From NCBI RefSeq assembly GCF_008629685.1, contig NZ_VWSF01000008.1:62001-126000 (forward strand): 64,000 nucleotides of DNA, in the 5' to 3' direction. Position 1 is the stretch's first letter, and each line of letters begins with the position of its first letter. Positions 16,860-26,034 of this stretch are shown here, one piece after another. The DNA is from Adhaeribacter rhizoryzae. Lineage in GTDB: Bacteria; Bacteroidota; Bacteroidia; Cytophagales; Hymenobacteraceae. Position numbers and translations under genes: made by a program. A model generated the notes under the pieces. That model was not told the origin of the DNA. It worked only from the letters and a program-made list of their open reading frames with translations, and searched no databases.

Positions 16860-18440
16860 ATGGCAGAAGTAAGACCTGATGAAGTATCCGCAATATTAAG
16901 GGAACAATTATCTGATTTCAGAACCGCAGCCGAATTGCAGGAGGTAGGTACCGTACTGCAGGTGGGTGATGGGGTAGCTCGGATTTACGGCTTGTCTAAA
17001 GCCCAATCTGGTGAGCTATTGGAGTTCGAAAACGGATTGCAGGCACTTGTTCTTAACTTAGAAGAAGATAACGTAGGAGCCGTAATGTTGGGCGACTACA
17101 GCGAAATAAAGGAAGGCGCTACTGTGCGCCGCACAAATAAAATTGCCTCTATTAAAGTAGGTAATGCCATGGTTGGCCGGGTAGTAAATACCTTAGGTAT
17201 TCCTATTGATGGTAAAGGCCCAATTGGTGGCGAGCTGTACGACATGCCTTTGGAAAGAAAAGCGCCAGGGGTAATTTTCCGTCAGCCGGTAAACGAACCC
17301 ATGCAAACCGGTATTAAAGCGATTGACTCGATGATTCCGGTTGGCCGGGGCCAGCGGGAGTTAATCATCGGCGACCGCCAAACGGGTAAATCTGCCGTGG
17401 CGATTGATACCATTATTAACCAGCGCGAATTTTTTGAAAGAGGCGTGCCGGTTTTCTGTATTTACGTAGCCGTAGGCCAGAAAGCTTCTACCATTGCGCA
17501 GGTGGTTAACGCCTTGCAGCAAGGTGGTGCTATGGATTACACCGTGGTAGTAGCAGCCGCTGCTTCTGACCCAGCGCCAATGCAGTTCTTTGCGCCATTT
17601 ACCGGTGCCGCTATTGGTGAATTCTTCCGTGATACCGGTCGTCCGGCTTTGGTAGTTTACGACGATTTATCGAAACAAGCGGTGGCTTACCGCGAAGTAT
17701 CGTTGTTGCTGCGTCGTCCGCCAGGACGCGAAGCTTACCCCGGTGACGTATTTTATTTGCACTCTCGCTTATTAGAGCGGGCGGCTAAAATCAACGCTTC
17801 GGATGAGATTGCCCGTAACATGAACGACTTGCCAGATTCAATCCGGCATTTAGTAAAAGGCGGTGGTTCTTTAACGGCTCTTCCAATTATTGAAACCCAG
17901 GCTGGCGACGTTTCGGCTTATATCCCAACCAACGTAATCTCTATTACCGATGGTCAGATATTCCTCGAAACTAACTTGTTTAACTCTGGTATTCGTCCGG
18001 CTATTAACGTAGGTATTTCGGTATCGCGGGTAGGTGGTAATGCCCAGATTAAATCCATGAAAAAAGTGGCTGGTACGCTTAAGCTGGACCAAGCGCAGTT
18101 CCGCGAATTGGAAGCTTTTGCGAAATTCGGTTCTGACCTGGATGCCTCTACCAAACTGACTATTGAGCGGGGCCGCCGTAACCTGGAAGTACTGAAGCAA
18201 CCGCAATTCTCGCCGGTACCGGTAGAAGAGCAGGTAGCCATTATTTACTGCTGTACTAATGGTTTATTAGACGATGTTCCGGTTAACGAAGTAAGAAGCT
18301 TTGAAAGAGATTTCTTAGTAACCATGCGCACTTCTCACCCCGATGCTTTAAATTTATTAAGAGCCGGTAAACTGGAAGACAGCGCTATCAATGCGATAAA
18401 ACAAACGGCGAAAGATCTTTCGGCCCGTTTCAGAAAATAA
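16860..18440 (+). CDS. atpA: F0F1 ATP synthase subunit alpha
   Basis: 526 residues. Begins [17 protein letters not shown], has the Walker A loop GDRQTGKS at 171-178, and the family signature [14 protein letters not shown] near 378-391. Alpha carries the non-catalytic nucleotide sites and pairs with the catalytic beta subunit, whose gene is not in the window. Residue conservation is high throughout and the length is slightly above the usual 502-513. An 88-base gap separates it from atpH, and a hairpin follows it. Confidence 0.98.
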   Translation: MAEVRPDEVSAILREQLSDFRTAAELQEVGTVLQVGDGVARIYGLSKAQSGELLEFENGLQALVLNLEEDNVGAVMLGDYSEIKEGATVRRTNKIASIKVGNAMVGRVVNTLGIPIDGKGPIGGELYDMPLERKAPGVIFRQPVNEPMQTGIKAIDSMIPVGRGQRELIIGDRQTGKSAVAIDTIINQREFFERGVPVFCIYVAVGQKASTIAQVVNALQQGGAMDYTVVVAAAASDPAPMQFFAPFTGAAIGEFFRDTGRPALVVYDDLSKQAVAYREVSLLLRRPPGREAYPGDVFYLHSRLLERAAKINASDEIARNMNDLPDSIRHLVKGGGSLTALPIIETQAGDVSAYIPTNVISITDGQIFLETNLFNSGIRPAINVGISVSRVGGNAQIKSMKKVAGTLKLDQAQFRELEAFAKFGSDLDASTKLTIERGRRNLEVLKQPQFSPVPVEEQVAIIYCCTNGLLDDVPVNEVRSFERDFLVTMRTSHPDALNLLRAGKLEDSAINAIKQTAKDLSARFRK

Positions 18441-18448
18441 TAAATACC

Positions 18449-18492
18449 AAAGGAACTTCCGGGTAAAATATTCCGGTGAGTTCCTTCTTTTT
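18449..18492 (+). terminator. Hairpin with T-run between atpA and atpG
   Basis: AAAGGAACTTCCGG (18449-18462) pairs with CCGGTGAGTTCCTT (18473-18486), one bulge, followed by CTTTTTAT. Because atpG follows in the same direction 73 bases later, this is likely a partial terminator or processing site, lowering gamma relative to alpha. Confidence 0.6.
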
Positions 18493-18558
18493 ATCTATTA
18501 TCTATTCAATCCGCTTTAAGATTTTAAGAGCTATCAGCTTAGAGCTAGAAAAAAATAA

Positions 18559-19455
18559 ATGGCCAGTTTAAAAGAAGTACGCAACCGCATTGTATCGGTA
18601 ACCTCTACCCAACAGATTACCAAAGCCATGAAAATGGTGGCAGCGGCTAAACTAAGACGTGCTCAGGACAATATTATCCGGATGCGCCCTTATGCCCAGC
18701 GTTTGAGCAGCATCTTAACTAACTTATCGCGTTTAACCGATGATGCCGGAAGCAATGAGTATAGCCAGCAACGCGAAGTAAACCGGGTTTTGGTAATTGC
18801 CATTACTTCCGATAGAGGTTTGGCCGGCGCCTTTAATACCAATATTGCCAAGGCTGTTGTTAGCCTGGTAAACGAAAATTATGCTTCCCAAATGGCAGCC
18901 GGAAAGGTTGAATTTTTAACCATTGGCAAAAAAGGTTACGAGGCATTAACCCGCCGGGGTTACAAAGTAATCGATACTTATACCGGAGTTTTCCTGAACT
19001 TATCTTTTGATACGGTACGCGCCGCTGCCGAATATGCCATGGAGCGTTTTACTGCGGGCTATTACGACCGCGTAGATTTGGTTTACAACGAGTTTAAAAA
19101 CGTAGCTACCCAGATTATCCGGACTGAGCAATTTTTACCGGTGGTAGAAAAAGCCGAAGCGCAGACCGAAACTACGGCCACGGCTAACCTGAATTATATT
19201 TTTGAACCGAATAAAGAAGATATTATCCGGGAGCTGATACCTAAATCGTTGAAAATACAGGTGTACAAAGCAGTGCTGGAATCTAACGCATCGGAACACG
19301 GTGCCCGGATGACAGCCATGGACAAAGCAACTGATAATGCCGGTGAATTATTAAAAGAACTTAAATTAACGTATAACCGTTCGCGCCAAGCCGCTATTAC
19401 TACCGAAATTCTCGAAATTGTGGGTGGTGCCGAAGCTTTGGCAGCCAGCCGATAG
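18559..19455 (+). CDS. atpG: F0F1 ATP synthase subunit gamma
   Basis: 298 residues beginning MASLKEVRNRIVSVTSTQQI followed by TKAMKMVAAAKLRRAQ, the canonical N-terminal helix of gamma, and ending with the conserved C-terminal helix YNRSRQAAITTEILEIVGGAEAL. Gamma is the rotating shaft between the c-ring and the alpha3beta3 head. It is the last gene of this cluster and is followed by a strong terminator. Subunits beta and epsilon are not found after it. Confidence 0.97.
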   Translation: MASLKEVRNRIVSVTSTQQITKAMKMVAAAKLRRAQDNIIRMRPYAQRLSSILTNLSRLTDDAGSNEYSQQREVNRVLVIAITSDRGLAGAFNTNIAKAVVSLVNENYASQMAAGKVEFLTIGKKGYEALTRRGYKVIDTYTGVFLNLSFDTVRAAAEYAMERFTAGYYDRVDLVYNEFKNVATQIIRTEQFLPVVEKAEAQTETTATANLNYIFEPNKEDIIRELIPKSLKIQVYKAVLESNASEHGARMTAMDKATDNAGELLKELKLTYNRSRQAAITTEILEIVGGAEALAASR

Positions 19456-19479
19456 TAATAAAATATTACTCCAAAATAG

Positions 19480-19512
19480 AAAGCGCTTCTTTAACAAGAA
19501 GCGCTTTTTTTA
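19480..19512 (+). terminator. Terminator of the ATP synthase operon
   Basis: AAAGCGCTTCTT (19480-19491) and AAGAAGCGCTTT (19496-19507) form a perfect 12-bp stem with a 4-base loop, and the T-run continues to 19511. It lies 24 bases after the atpG stop. Confidence 0.9.
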
Positions 19513-19572
19513 TTTTAAAGCCGTGTAAATATTGCTGTAGTAATAAGTCGGAATAGTTGTTACTTTGAATGC

Positions 19573-19926
19573 TTAAGTAGCCAGGCTAAGTTCTTTGCGT
19601 ACCTTGGCCGGAAGTTTGGCAAATACAAGATTGTAAGATTGTTTAATATATTTTTCCCACTCTTTCGCATTCAGCCGATTAATATTATCTACATATACCC
19701 ATTTGTATCGGGCTAAATAAGCAGCCGGCGAAAATCCTTCTTTGGCCGCAACTTCTTCAAATATATCGTCGGGTACTTTAAAAGAAGCGGTAGCCGGTGT
19801 ACTATCAGGTGCAGTTACTAAAAACATTTTGCCGCCTACATTAAAGCAAAGGTGGTTATCCCATTTTATATCTTCGGTTACGCCCTTCAACTGTTGGCAA
19901 ATATTTTGTATTAATTCAATGGTCAT
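19573..19926 (-). CDS. MmcQ/YjbR family protein
   Basis: 117 residues matching the MmcQ/YjbR (DUF419) fold: WDNHLCFNVGGKMFLVTA near residues 22-39, a middle FKVPDDIFEE, and RYKWVYVDNINRLNAKEWEKYI near 68-90. YjbR has a CyaY/frataxin-like shape and is reported to bind DNA without a settled function. The gene is convergent with atpG, and the two share the short space with the atpG terminator. Single, intact, of normal length. Confidence 0.88.
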   Translation of the reverse strand: MTIELIQNICQQLKGVTEDIKWDNHLCFNVGGKMFLVTAPDSTPATASFKVPDDIFEEVAAKEGFSPAAYLARYKWVYVDNINRLNAKEWEKYIKQSYNLVFAKLPAKVRKELSLAT

Positions 19927-19997
19927 TCTTTATTAATTACGCTTAGTCAAGTCCTGTAAGTAGTTATTTAATAATAAAAAGAAGGCGCTACTGGTAA

Positions 19998-21143
19998 TTA
20001 ATATAGTAGTTTAAAAAGGTTGATTATTCCGATAACTTCATCAAATGCGTTTTCTCCTTTCAAACGCGCAATGCTGCTTTCCAGATCTTCTAACATTTCG
20101 TTAAGCTCATTCTTTTTACGGGCTAAATTCATGATTTTTACTTCTCCCGGAAACATAGCGAGCCGGAGCAATGGTTGGTAGCGCGGGTGTTGCATCAGCG
20201 AAAAAGATTCCTCTTCCAGGTCAGCTATTTGCTCTTTTAGTACCTCATTATAAATTTTGAGTTTATCGTCGGTCAGCTTTTCTAAATTTGCTTCTTCTTT
20301 CTCAATCCATTCTAATTCTAACCTTAAAAGGGTGTGCAGGTCATTTTTTTCGTAAGCCGTTGTAAGTTCCCGCATACGTAATTCTTTGTAGGCCTTTAAT
20401 TCGGCCTCCTGTTCCAAGTCGGGGTGAAGGACCTTGGCCAGTTGTTTATATATCCGGCTAATGCTTTTGCTTTTTACTTCGGCAGCTTGCTTTTCGCGTT
20501 CTTCCCGCTCCAGTAGTTTTTTTGATTTTTTCCGGTCCGGCACCTCTTGATCTAAATCCTGGGCTTGTTGCAGTAATTTCTCTTCCATGGTCTGCATTTG
20601 CTCCATCATTTCTTCGGGGCTCATATCCGGGCACAGCTCGTCAAAGTTCATCTGGAAACCAAATTCCTCGAATATTTCGGTCATTTCGGATTTCATCTGA
20701 TCGAAGTCCTGTTGTTGGGCCTCCTCGTATTTTACTCCTTCTACAGCTTCAAAAGCTTTTTTAAGTTCCTCGTCTGGCTCTTCATCGCTAAAAGAAAGCA
20801 CATCGTTTAGCTGCTCTGCTAATACATCTCTTAATATTTTTTTATCTTTTTTGGGCAGCAGCTTTTTATTGGTGTAGTAGGGCAAAAGCAATTGTAACGT
20901 TTGCCGCCGCAAGGCTACTAACTGCTTTTCTAAAGGATGAATATTTTCGCCGTAAAAAGCCAGCTTTTCGTCTAGGATGCGACTGGTATTGGCTATTTCC
21001 TGCTGTAGCTTTTCTATTTTTTTGGTCAGCCGATTAAAGGTTTGCTGCGGCTTGCTTAAAACTTGCTGCTTTGGTTTTGTAATAGCTAACTCTTTTTTAG
21101 AAATAGGTTCTTTCGGGAAAATTTTTTTAGGAGATTTTGCCAT
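19998..21143 (-). CDS. Coiled-coil protein with a J-domain-like HPD segment
   Basis: 381 residues from the ATG at 21143 (MAKSPKKIFPKEPISKK); an upstream frame extension exists but lacks a convincing start. Long charged heptad-rich stretches (about 35-110 and 160-240) precede a segment ISRIYKQLAKVLHPDLEQEA that has the helix-HPD-helix pattern of J domains, followed by LTTAYEKNDLHTLLRLELEW. A further helical tail follows. J domains stimulate DnaK ATPase through HPD, so a specialised DnaK partner is possible, but the domain lies in the middle of the protein and lacks a G/F region. Acidic overall in the middle section. Function unknown. Confidence 0.75.
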   Translation of the reverse strand: MAKSPKKIFPKEPISKKELAITKPKQQVLSKPQQTFNRLTKKIEKLQQEIANTSRILDEKLAFYGENIHPLEKQLVALRRQTLQLLLPYYTNKKLLPKKDKKILRDVLAEQLNDVLSFSDEEPDEELKKAFEAVEGVKYEEAQQQDFDQMKSEMTEIFEEFGFQMNFDELCPDMSPEEMMEQMQTMEEKLLQQAQDLDQEVPDRKKSKKLLEREEREKQAAEVKSKSISRIYKQLAKVLHPDLEQEAELKAYKELRMRELTTAYEKNDLHTLLRLELEWIEKEEANLEKLTDDKLKIYNEVLKEQIADLEEESFSLMQHPRYQPLLRLAMFPGEVKIMNLARKKNELNEMLEDLESSIARLKGENAFDEVIGIINLFKLLY

Positions 21144-21328
21144 TTCGGTAAATTTAGAGGCACACTTGCTATAACACACAAACACCCATTAACAGGTAAA
21201 TTTTAAATAGATAAAAATATTAGGCGTAAATAAAATTAATAAAAACCGGGTAAAGCGAAATAAAAGCAATACTACCTAAACATTTAACTTTTGGTTTTGC
21301 TGCTCACGTCATAAAATTGCTTTAACAG

Positions 21329-21706
21329 CTAAAAAATAGATTTTGCCAGCATTATTCCGCCAAAGGTAGCCGCCAGGCATAATAAAACACTTAGAAAAAT
21401 ATTGCTCAGGGCCAAAGTAGGTTGGCCGGAGCGCAGTAAGTTTAAAGTTTCGTGGCTAAAGGTTGAGAAAGTGCTAAAGCCGCCGCAAAAACCTACCGCT
21501 AACAATAATCTTAAAGAAGCGTTCGCGCCATTTCTGAAATCGAGGAAACTCAGGAGAAAGCCCAGAATTAAACTTGCCAGTATATTAATTATTAAGGTAG
21601 CCAGCGGGAAGGTAGTTATAATGGCTAGATTAATGGCCCGTCCCAAGCCAAATCTTACAACACTACCTAGCCCACCACCCAGAAATACAAGTAAAAAGTC
21701 TTTCAT
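21329..21706 (-). CDS. crcB: Fluoride channel CrcB/Fluc
   Basis: 125 residues from the ATG at 21706 (MKDFLLVFLGGGLGS). Four membrane helices; the family motifs GGGLGSVVRFGLGR (near residues 9-22) and GFCGGFSTFSTFSHE (near 74-88) are intact, including the Phe and Ser/Thr residues that line the pore. Fluc proteins work as dual-topology dimers exporting fluoride. No crcB-type fluoride riboswitch was recognised upstream. It stands alone. Confidence 0.93.
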   Translation of the reverse strand: MKDFLLVFLGGGLGSVVRFGLGRAINLAIITTFPLATLIINILASLILGFLLSFLDFRNGANASLRLLLAVGFCGGFSTFSTFSHETLNLLRSGQPTLALSNIFLSVLLCLAATFGGIMLAKSIF

Positions 21707-22065
21707 GCTAAACAAATATGCGAAAGATAATATTTAAACTGCTTTGGTATAAGCGGAATTTGCAAGTTGTTTTAAATCCGTAATAATTTGATTTTACCAG
21801 ATAGAGAAACCGTAAGCAGGATTTTGGGAATATTGATACCAAATAGTAATTACAACCTTTTAAAGTTATAATATAAAACCCCTTATTTGTCATGCTGAAA
21901 GCATCTATTGGTTAGAAAGTAGAGGAGGTAATTTTCGCTTAACTAGAGTTACCCGTAAAGGCTTCTATCCAATAGATCTTTCCAAGATGACAAAAAGAAT
22001 ATGGAAGATATAAAAACCATCTGGTATAATTTGTCAGGTAAAGCAAACAGCAAAATGAATTTAAA
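21707..22065. other. Intergenic region holding a palindromic element
   Basis: 359 bases between crcB (minus) and the monooxygenase gene (minus). Apart from the inverted repeat at 21886-21994, no gene, terminator or promoter box is convincing. Confidence 0.6.
21886..21994. repeat. Imperfect long inverted repeat, REP-like
   Basis: The outer 32 bases on each side are near-complementary: TTTGTCATGCTGAAAG at 21886-21901 and its continuation CATCTATTGGTTAGAA match the reverse complement of TTCTATCCAATAGATC and TTTCCAAGATGACAAA at the other end, with a few differences. The spacer is about 45 bases. TGTCATGCTGAAAGCATCT is the kind of motif I recognise from dispersed intergenic repeats of Hymenobacteraceae and other Bacteroidota; that link is from memory. 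Confidence 0.65.
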
Positions 22066-23745
22066 TTATTCAGCGGATAAAGTGGTTTCACTCAAATCTG
22101 GTTCCGTTTCATTCGGGGGTAATGGTTGCAGTTGTAACGTATTGGTTAAGTAATTTAACAGACTTTGCGGGTCGGCGGGTTGCGACCGGAATGCAATATA
22201 ATTATCGGGCCGAATAAGGTAAAAAGCATCTTCTACTATGCCAAACAAGCCATATACGCCGTGGTTTTGGTTGTGCGGATAAAGAATATGGCATTTTATC
22301 AGGTTGGGTAAATATTCCTGTAAAGCAGTTTCCAGTTCTTCCTGTAATTGTTCGGCCCGGTCGGTACCAAAGCTGCTTTTAAAAATGAGTAAGGTAAAAT
22401 ACGGGTTGCGTAATAGCGAATAAATACTCACCAATTTATCGTAATCGGAACTGAAAACCTGAATAAAAGGTACCCGGTCGCCGGGGCGCGGTGCTTCTTC
22501 CGGAAAATGATTGCCATCGGTGGGTGTAACGGATAACTTGCTTTTGCGGTACCGGATGCCAATTTGCGAAACCCGCCGGAATATTTCGGCCCGCATATAA
22601 TTGGGCCGGGTTAGTTTACTTAACAGGGTAGGTAATAATTTTAACCGGAGGTAACTCAGTATTATATTTTTGCTTACCATTAGGCTAAATACCCGGTCGG
22701 TGGTAGAAACCAGGGTTTTGGCAACCGGCAAACGTTCGGCCTGGTAGCTCTGCAATAATTCCGGAGGAGCAGTTTTGTTCAGAACCAAAGCCAGTTTCCA
22801 GGCCAGATTATAAGCATCTTGCAGGCCAGTGTTCATGCCTTGGCCGCCCGCCGGACTATGAATATGGGCAGCATCGCCGGCTAAAAAACAGCGGCTCAGG
22901 TTAAACGGCTTGGCGTAGCGGTGGTGCAGTTTATAAGTAGAGAACCAGTTGGTATTGCTAAATATTACTTTAAAGCCGAGTTGCTTTTGTAAGCTGGGTG
23001 CAATGCGGTCGAAAGTAAGATCATCGCGGTTAAGAAGGTGGGGCGGCAAAAAACTTACCACCCGGAAACGTTTATTACCCGCCATCGGAAAAAAGGCAGC
23101 CAAGGTTTTATCGGCCAGGCAAACAAATATTTCGTTGTGGTTAAAGTCCCAGTCTACCTGAGTATCGGCTACTAAAAAAGTATGCTCGTAGGTGCCCCCA
23201 ATAAAATCAATATCTAACAAATGGCGCACGCGGCTGCCGGCGCCATCAGCACCAACCAGCCAATCGCAGGTAATTTCTTCTTCGGTAATATCTTTAAAAT
23301 GAAGCGAGGCTTTTACCTGCTCTTCGTCTTGCGTTAATTCCTGCAATTCGGTATTCCAATCAACCTGAATATGATATTGCGCTAAATATTGCAGCAGCAG
23401 TTTTTCGGTTTTGCTTTGCTCCAGAATGCACATAAAGGGGTAAGGGCTCTGGCCTTCGCCAATGCCCTGCAGGTTAATATTTTGCACCCAACGCCCTTTT
23501 ATAATAAAGTTAAGGCCGGTAGCCGGATGCCCTTCTTGTAAAGCTTCTGTTACAATACCCATCTGCTCAAATATTTCGAGGGTGCGGGCCTGTACCACCA
23601 GCGCTTTCGATTTATTACTCGGACCCGAATTGCGATCGATAATCCGGAAAGAAATGCCGCGCATGGCTAACTGGCAGGCTAGCATCAGGCCAGTTGGGCC
23701 GGCACCAACAATCAGCACATTGGTATGATTTTTAGCTAAGGCCAT
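22066..23745 (-). CDS. FAD-dependent aromatic-ring-type monooxygenase
   Basis: 559 residues of the PheA/TfdB (group A flavoprotein hydroxylase) type. The N-terminal Rossmann motif is VLIVGAGPTGLMLACQLAMRG (about 10-30), the DG motif is WLVGADGAGSRVR (about 161-173) and the GD motif is CFLAGDAAHIHSPAGGQGMN (about 288-307), all intact. A C-terminal thioredoxin-like domain (about 415-545) is usual for the subfamily. These enzymes use NAD(P)H and O2 to hydroxylate phenolic or polyketide-like substrates; the actual substrate is unknown. The gene is alone with no catabolic neighbours. Confidence 0.9.
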   Translation of the reverse strand: MALAKNHTNVLIVGAGPTGLMLACQLAMRGISFRIIDRNSGPSNKSKALVVQARTLEIFEQMGIVTEALQEGHPATGLNFIIKGRWVQNINLQGIGEGQSPYPFMCILEQSKTEKLLLQYLAQYHIQVDWNTELQELTQDEEQVKASLHFKDITEEEITCDWLVGADGAGSRVRHLLDIDFIGGTYEHTFLVADTQVDWDFNHNEIFVCLADKTLAAFFPMAGNKRFRVVSFLPPHLLNRDDLTFDRIAPSLQKQLGFKVIFSNTNWFSTYKLHHRYAKPFNLSRCFLAGDAAHIHSPAGGQGMNTGLQDAYNLAWKLALVLNKTAPPELLQSYQAERLPVAKTLVSTTDRVFSLMVSKNIILSYLRLKLLPTLLSKLTRPNYMRAEIFRRVSQIGIRYRKSKLSVTPTDGNHFPEEAPRPGDRVPFIQVFSSDYDKLVSIYSLLRNPYFTLLIFKSSFGTDRAEQLQEELETALQEYLPNLIKCHILYPHNQNHGVYGLFGIVEDAFYLIRPDNYIAFRSQPADPQSLLNYLTNTLQLQPLPPNETEPDLSETTLSAE

Positions 23746-23990
23746 GTGGTAAAGATACGTGGGTATTTAATGCTAAACGGAAGCAGTTTAAATTAATAAT
23801 CTGTTAAAAAAGCAGGTTGCTTCCTGTGTACGTAAAAGAGGAACGGCTGCGTACACAATTTTGAGGTTAATAAAGGGCACTATTTTTTATAAAATAATTG
23901 CAGCTGCCTGAACTTAGGTAAATTCTTACTGAGCCGAAGCCGTAATTAAGCAGGAATGCACCGTAAAACTATCAATCAAAAAATAATGGT

Positions 23991-24863
23991 TTACAATTTC
24001 TGAACAATCGGGTTAAAAGCTTTGGCAAATACCTTTACCTGATCGCCGGGCTGCAAATTTTGAATTTCCTCAGCGGTAGCAACGGTTTTAATAATATTAT
24101 TCCCAACCAGAATATCCAAAATAAAGACAACGCCGTTTTCCCGGATGCTTAATATTTCGCCTACTAACTGAATTTTACTGCTGAGCCGGGTTTGGCCAAA
24201 AACATCGTTAGGGGTGCCTTGTGCCATAATTTTACCGTTTTCCAGGCTAATAATATAATCCGATAGCCGGTAAATTTCGGATAATTGATGGCTAACCAGC
24301 AGGGTGGTGGTATTAAAGCTTTTGTGCAAGTGATAAATTTCGGTTTGCAGGGCCTGGCGCATTTCTAAATCCAGGGCCGAAAGTGGCTCGTCGAGGAGCA
24401 ATATTTGGGGTTGACGTACGAGGGCGCGCATTAAGGCCACGCGTTGTTGTTGGCCACCCGAAAGTGTTAGCGGTTTGCGGTTTGCCAGTTGCTGCAAGGA
24501 GGCCCGTTCCAGTAAATCGTCGATTAGTGGTTTATTGGTTTTGCCGTTGAGCGCATACTGTAAGTTTTCGCGCACGGTCATGTTTGGGAACAAGGCGTAA
24601 TCCTGGAAAACAAAACCTATTTTTCGTTGTTGGGGTGGTAGGTTAATATTTTTATTTGTATCGAGCCAAACCTCACCATTTACGGTTATGTAACCTTCGT
24701 CGGGCTGAATAAGGCCGGCTAATATTTTTAAGATAGTGGTTTTACCGACGCCCGATTTGCCGTAGAGCGTACAAAAACTGCCAGGCGCCAGCTTAAAATT
24801 TACTGCCAAATCGGTTGCGCCGGCGGCCATTTGCAATGTTTTCCGAACTTTAATCTGAATCAT
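23991..24863 (-). CDS. modC: Molybdate ABC transporter ATP-binding protein
   Basis: 290 residues. Walker A GKSGVGKT (35-42), Q-loop FVFQDYALFPNMTVRENL, signature LSGGQQQRVALMRAL, Walker B ILLLDEPLSALD and a switch histidine in LLVSHQLSE are all present. A TOBE-like domain fills about 230-290. It powers molybdate/tungstate import through ModB. It lies 79 bases after modB on the same strand, closing the modA-mop-modB-modC operon. Confidence 0.92.
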   Translation of the reverse strand: MIQIKVRKTLQMAAGATDLAVNFKLAPGSFCTLYGKSGVGKTTILKILAGLIQPDEGYITVNGEVWLDTNKNINLPPQQRKIGFVFQDYALFPNMTVRENLQYALNGKTNKPLIDDLLERASLQQLANRKPLTLSGGQQQRVALMRALVRQPQILLLDEPLSALDLEMRQALQTEIYHLHKSFNTTTLLVSHQLSEIYRLSDYIISLENGKIMAQGTPNDVFGQTRLSSKIQLVGEILSIRENGVVFILDILVGNNIIKTVATAEEIQNLQPGDQVKVFAKAFNPIVQKL

Positions 24864-24942
24864 AGGCGCAACAAATATTAAATATTACTCCGGAACAGCG
24901 TTTAACTACAGGTTTTAACGGTTGAGAAAATCAGCTAAAAGT

Positions 24943-25614
24943 TTAAAAGGTTTTAACCAGTCGTTTATTAATTAAATAAACCGAAAGCAATATTAAAAAA
25001 GACAGCAGCAATAATACCAGCGAATAAACGTGCGCCGACTGGTAATTTAAACTTTCTACTTCGTGGTAAATCGCAATAGAAACTACCTGGGTTTCGCCGG
25101 GAATATTGCCGCCAATCATCAGCACTAAACCAAATTCGCCGATGGTATGGGCAAAGGCTAAAACTATACCGGTGAGCAACGCGGGCCGAATATTAGGTAA
25201 TAATACCCGGAACAAAGTTTCGATTTTAGTACGACCTAAGGTGTAAGAAGCTTCGGTTAAAGAACTGGGCAAACTTTCTAAACCGGCCTGCAAGGGCTGC
25301 ACCATAAAAGGCAAACTATAAATTATAGAACCCACCACTAAGCCGGTAAACGAAAAAACCAGCGGCAAATTAAAATATTCGTTAAAAATGCGGCCCGGAA
25401 ACCCCGTGGGGCTGAAAGCTAATAATAAATAAAAGCCCAGCACCGAAGGCGGCAACACAATGGGCAAACTAATAATGGCTTCGGCTACTGGCTTTAACCG
25501 CGAACGGCTGTTGGCCAGCCACCAGGCCAGCGGGATACCCAACAACAAAAGCAAGAAAGTAGTAATGGCTGCCAGTTTAAAGGTAAGCCAAAGCGGTTGC
25601 CAATCGAGTTGCAT
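24943..25614 (-). CDS. modB: Molybdate ABC transporter permease
   Basis: 223 residues with five or six membrane helices and the EAA-loop EASYTLGRTKIETLFRVLLP (about residues 119-138) that docks on ModC. The N-terminus LDWQPLWLTFKLAAITTF is typical of ModB. One base separates its ATG from the stop of the di-Mop gene, so translation is coupled. Confidence 0.93.
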   Translation of the reverse strand: MQLDWQPLWLTFKLAAITTFLLLLLGIPLAWWLANSRSRLKPVAEAIISLPIVLPPSVLGFYLLLAFSPTGFPGRIFNEYFNLPLVFSFTGLVVGSIIYSLPFMVQPLQAGLESLPSSLTEASYTLGRTKIETLFRVLLPNIRPALLTGIVLAFAHTIGEFGLVLMIGGNIPGETQVVSIAIYHEVESLNYQSAHVYSLVLLLLSFLILLSVYLINKRLVKTF

Positions 25615-25615
25615 C

Positions 25616-26023
25616 TTAAAAAGAGCCCTCCATTAACGATATCTCATTGGTTTTAACCAGGCCAACTACGCTATCACCAACGGCCAGTTGCAGGTCCGTA
25701 ACCGATTGCGTGGTAATAATGGCGCAAAGCAAATGGCCTTTAAAATCCAGAATAATGCGCGAAAGCACAGTGCCGGCGGTAATTTCCTGAACTGTAGCCG
25801 CAAAACGGTTGCGTAAGCTTAAACCACCAGTCAAATTTTTGCCAATCGCCATCTCGGTTTCTTTAAATACCATATTTATCTCCTGGTTAGGTTTTAAATA
25901 AGCCGCTGTTTGGGGCGTATCAATTATTAAAGCCGAAAAAGTTTCGCCGGTGGCGCTTACCGTAACCAGCGAAATATCTTTTTCGGTGGTAATTGATTTA
26001 ATTACGCCTGCTAGCCGGTTCAT
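25616..26023 (-). CDS. Tandem Mop/TOBE molybdate-binding protein
   Basis: 135 residues made of two successive Mop-like units of about 65 residues (NRLAGVIKSITTEKDISLVT... and LRNRFAATVQEITAGTVLSR...), each with the five-strand OB-like pattern. Free-standing Mop proteins (molbindins) store molybdate, and the same domain pair forms the sensor half of ModE, but here the ModE DNA-binding half is missing. It sits between modA and modB, 11 bases after modA and 1 base before modB. A storage or gating role in the transporter is inferred from position. Confidence 0.85.
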   Translation of the reverse strand: MNRLAGVIKSITTEKDISLVTVSATGETFSALIIDTPQTAAYLKPNQEINMVFKETEMAIGKNLTGGLSLRNRFAATVQEITAGTVLSRIILDFKGHLLCAIITTQSVTDLQLAVGDSVVGLVKTNEISLMEGSF

Positions 26024-26034
26024 GGGTTAAAAAT

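Noticed and set aside
21707-21760. Fluoride riboswitch upstream of crcB
   Set aside because: No recognisable pseudoknot core sequence was found in the leader.
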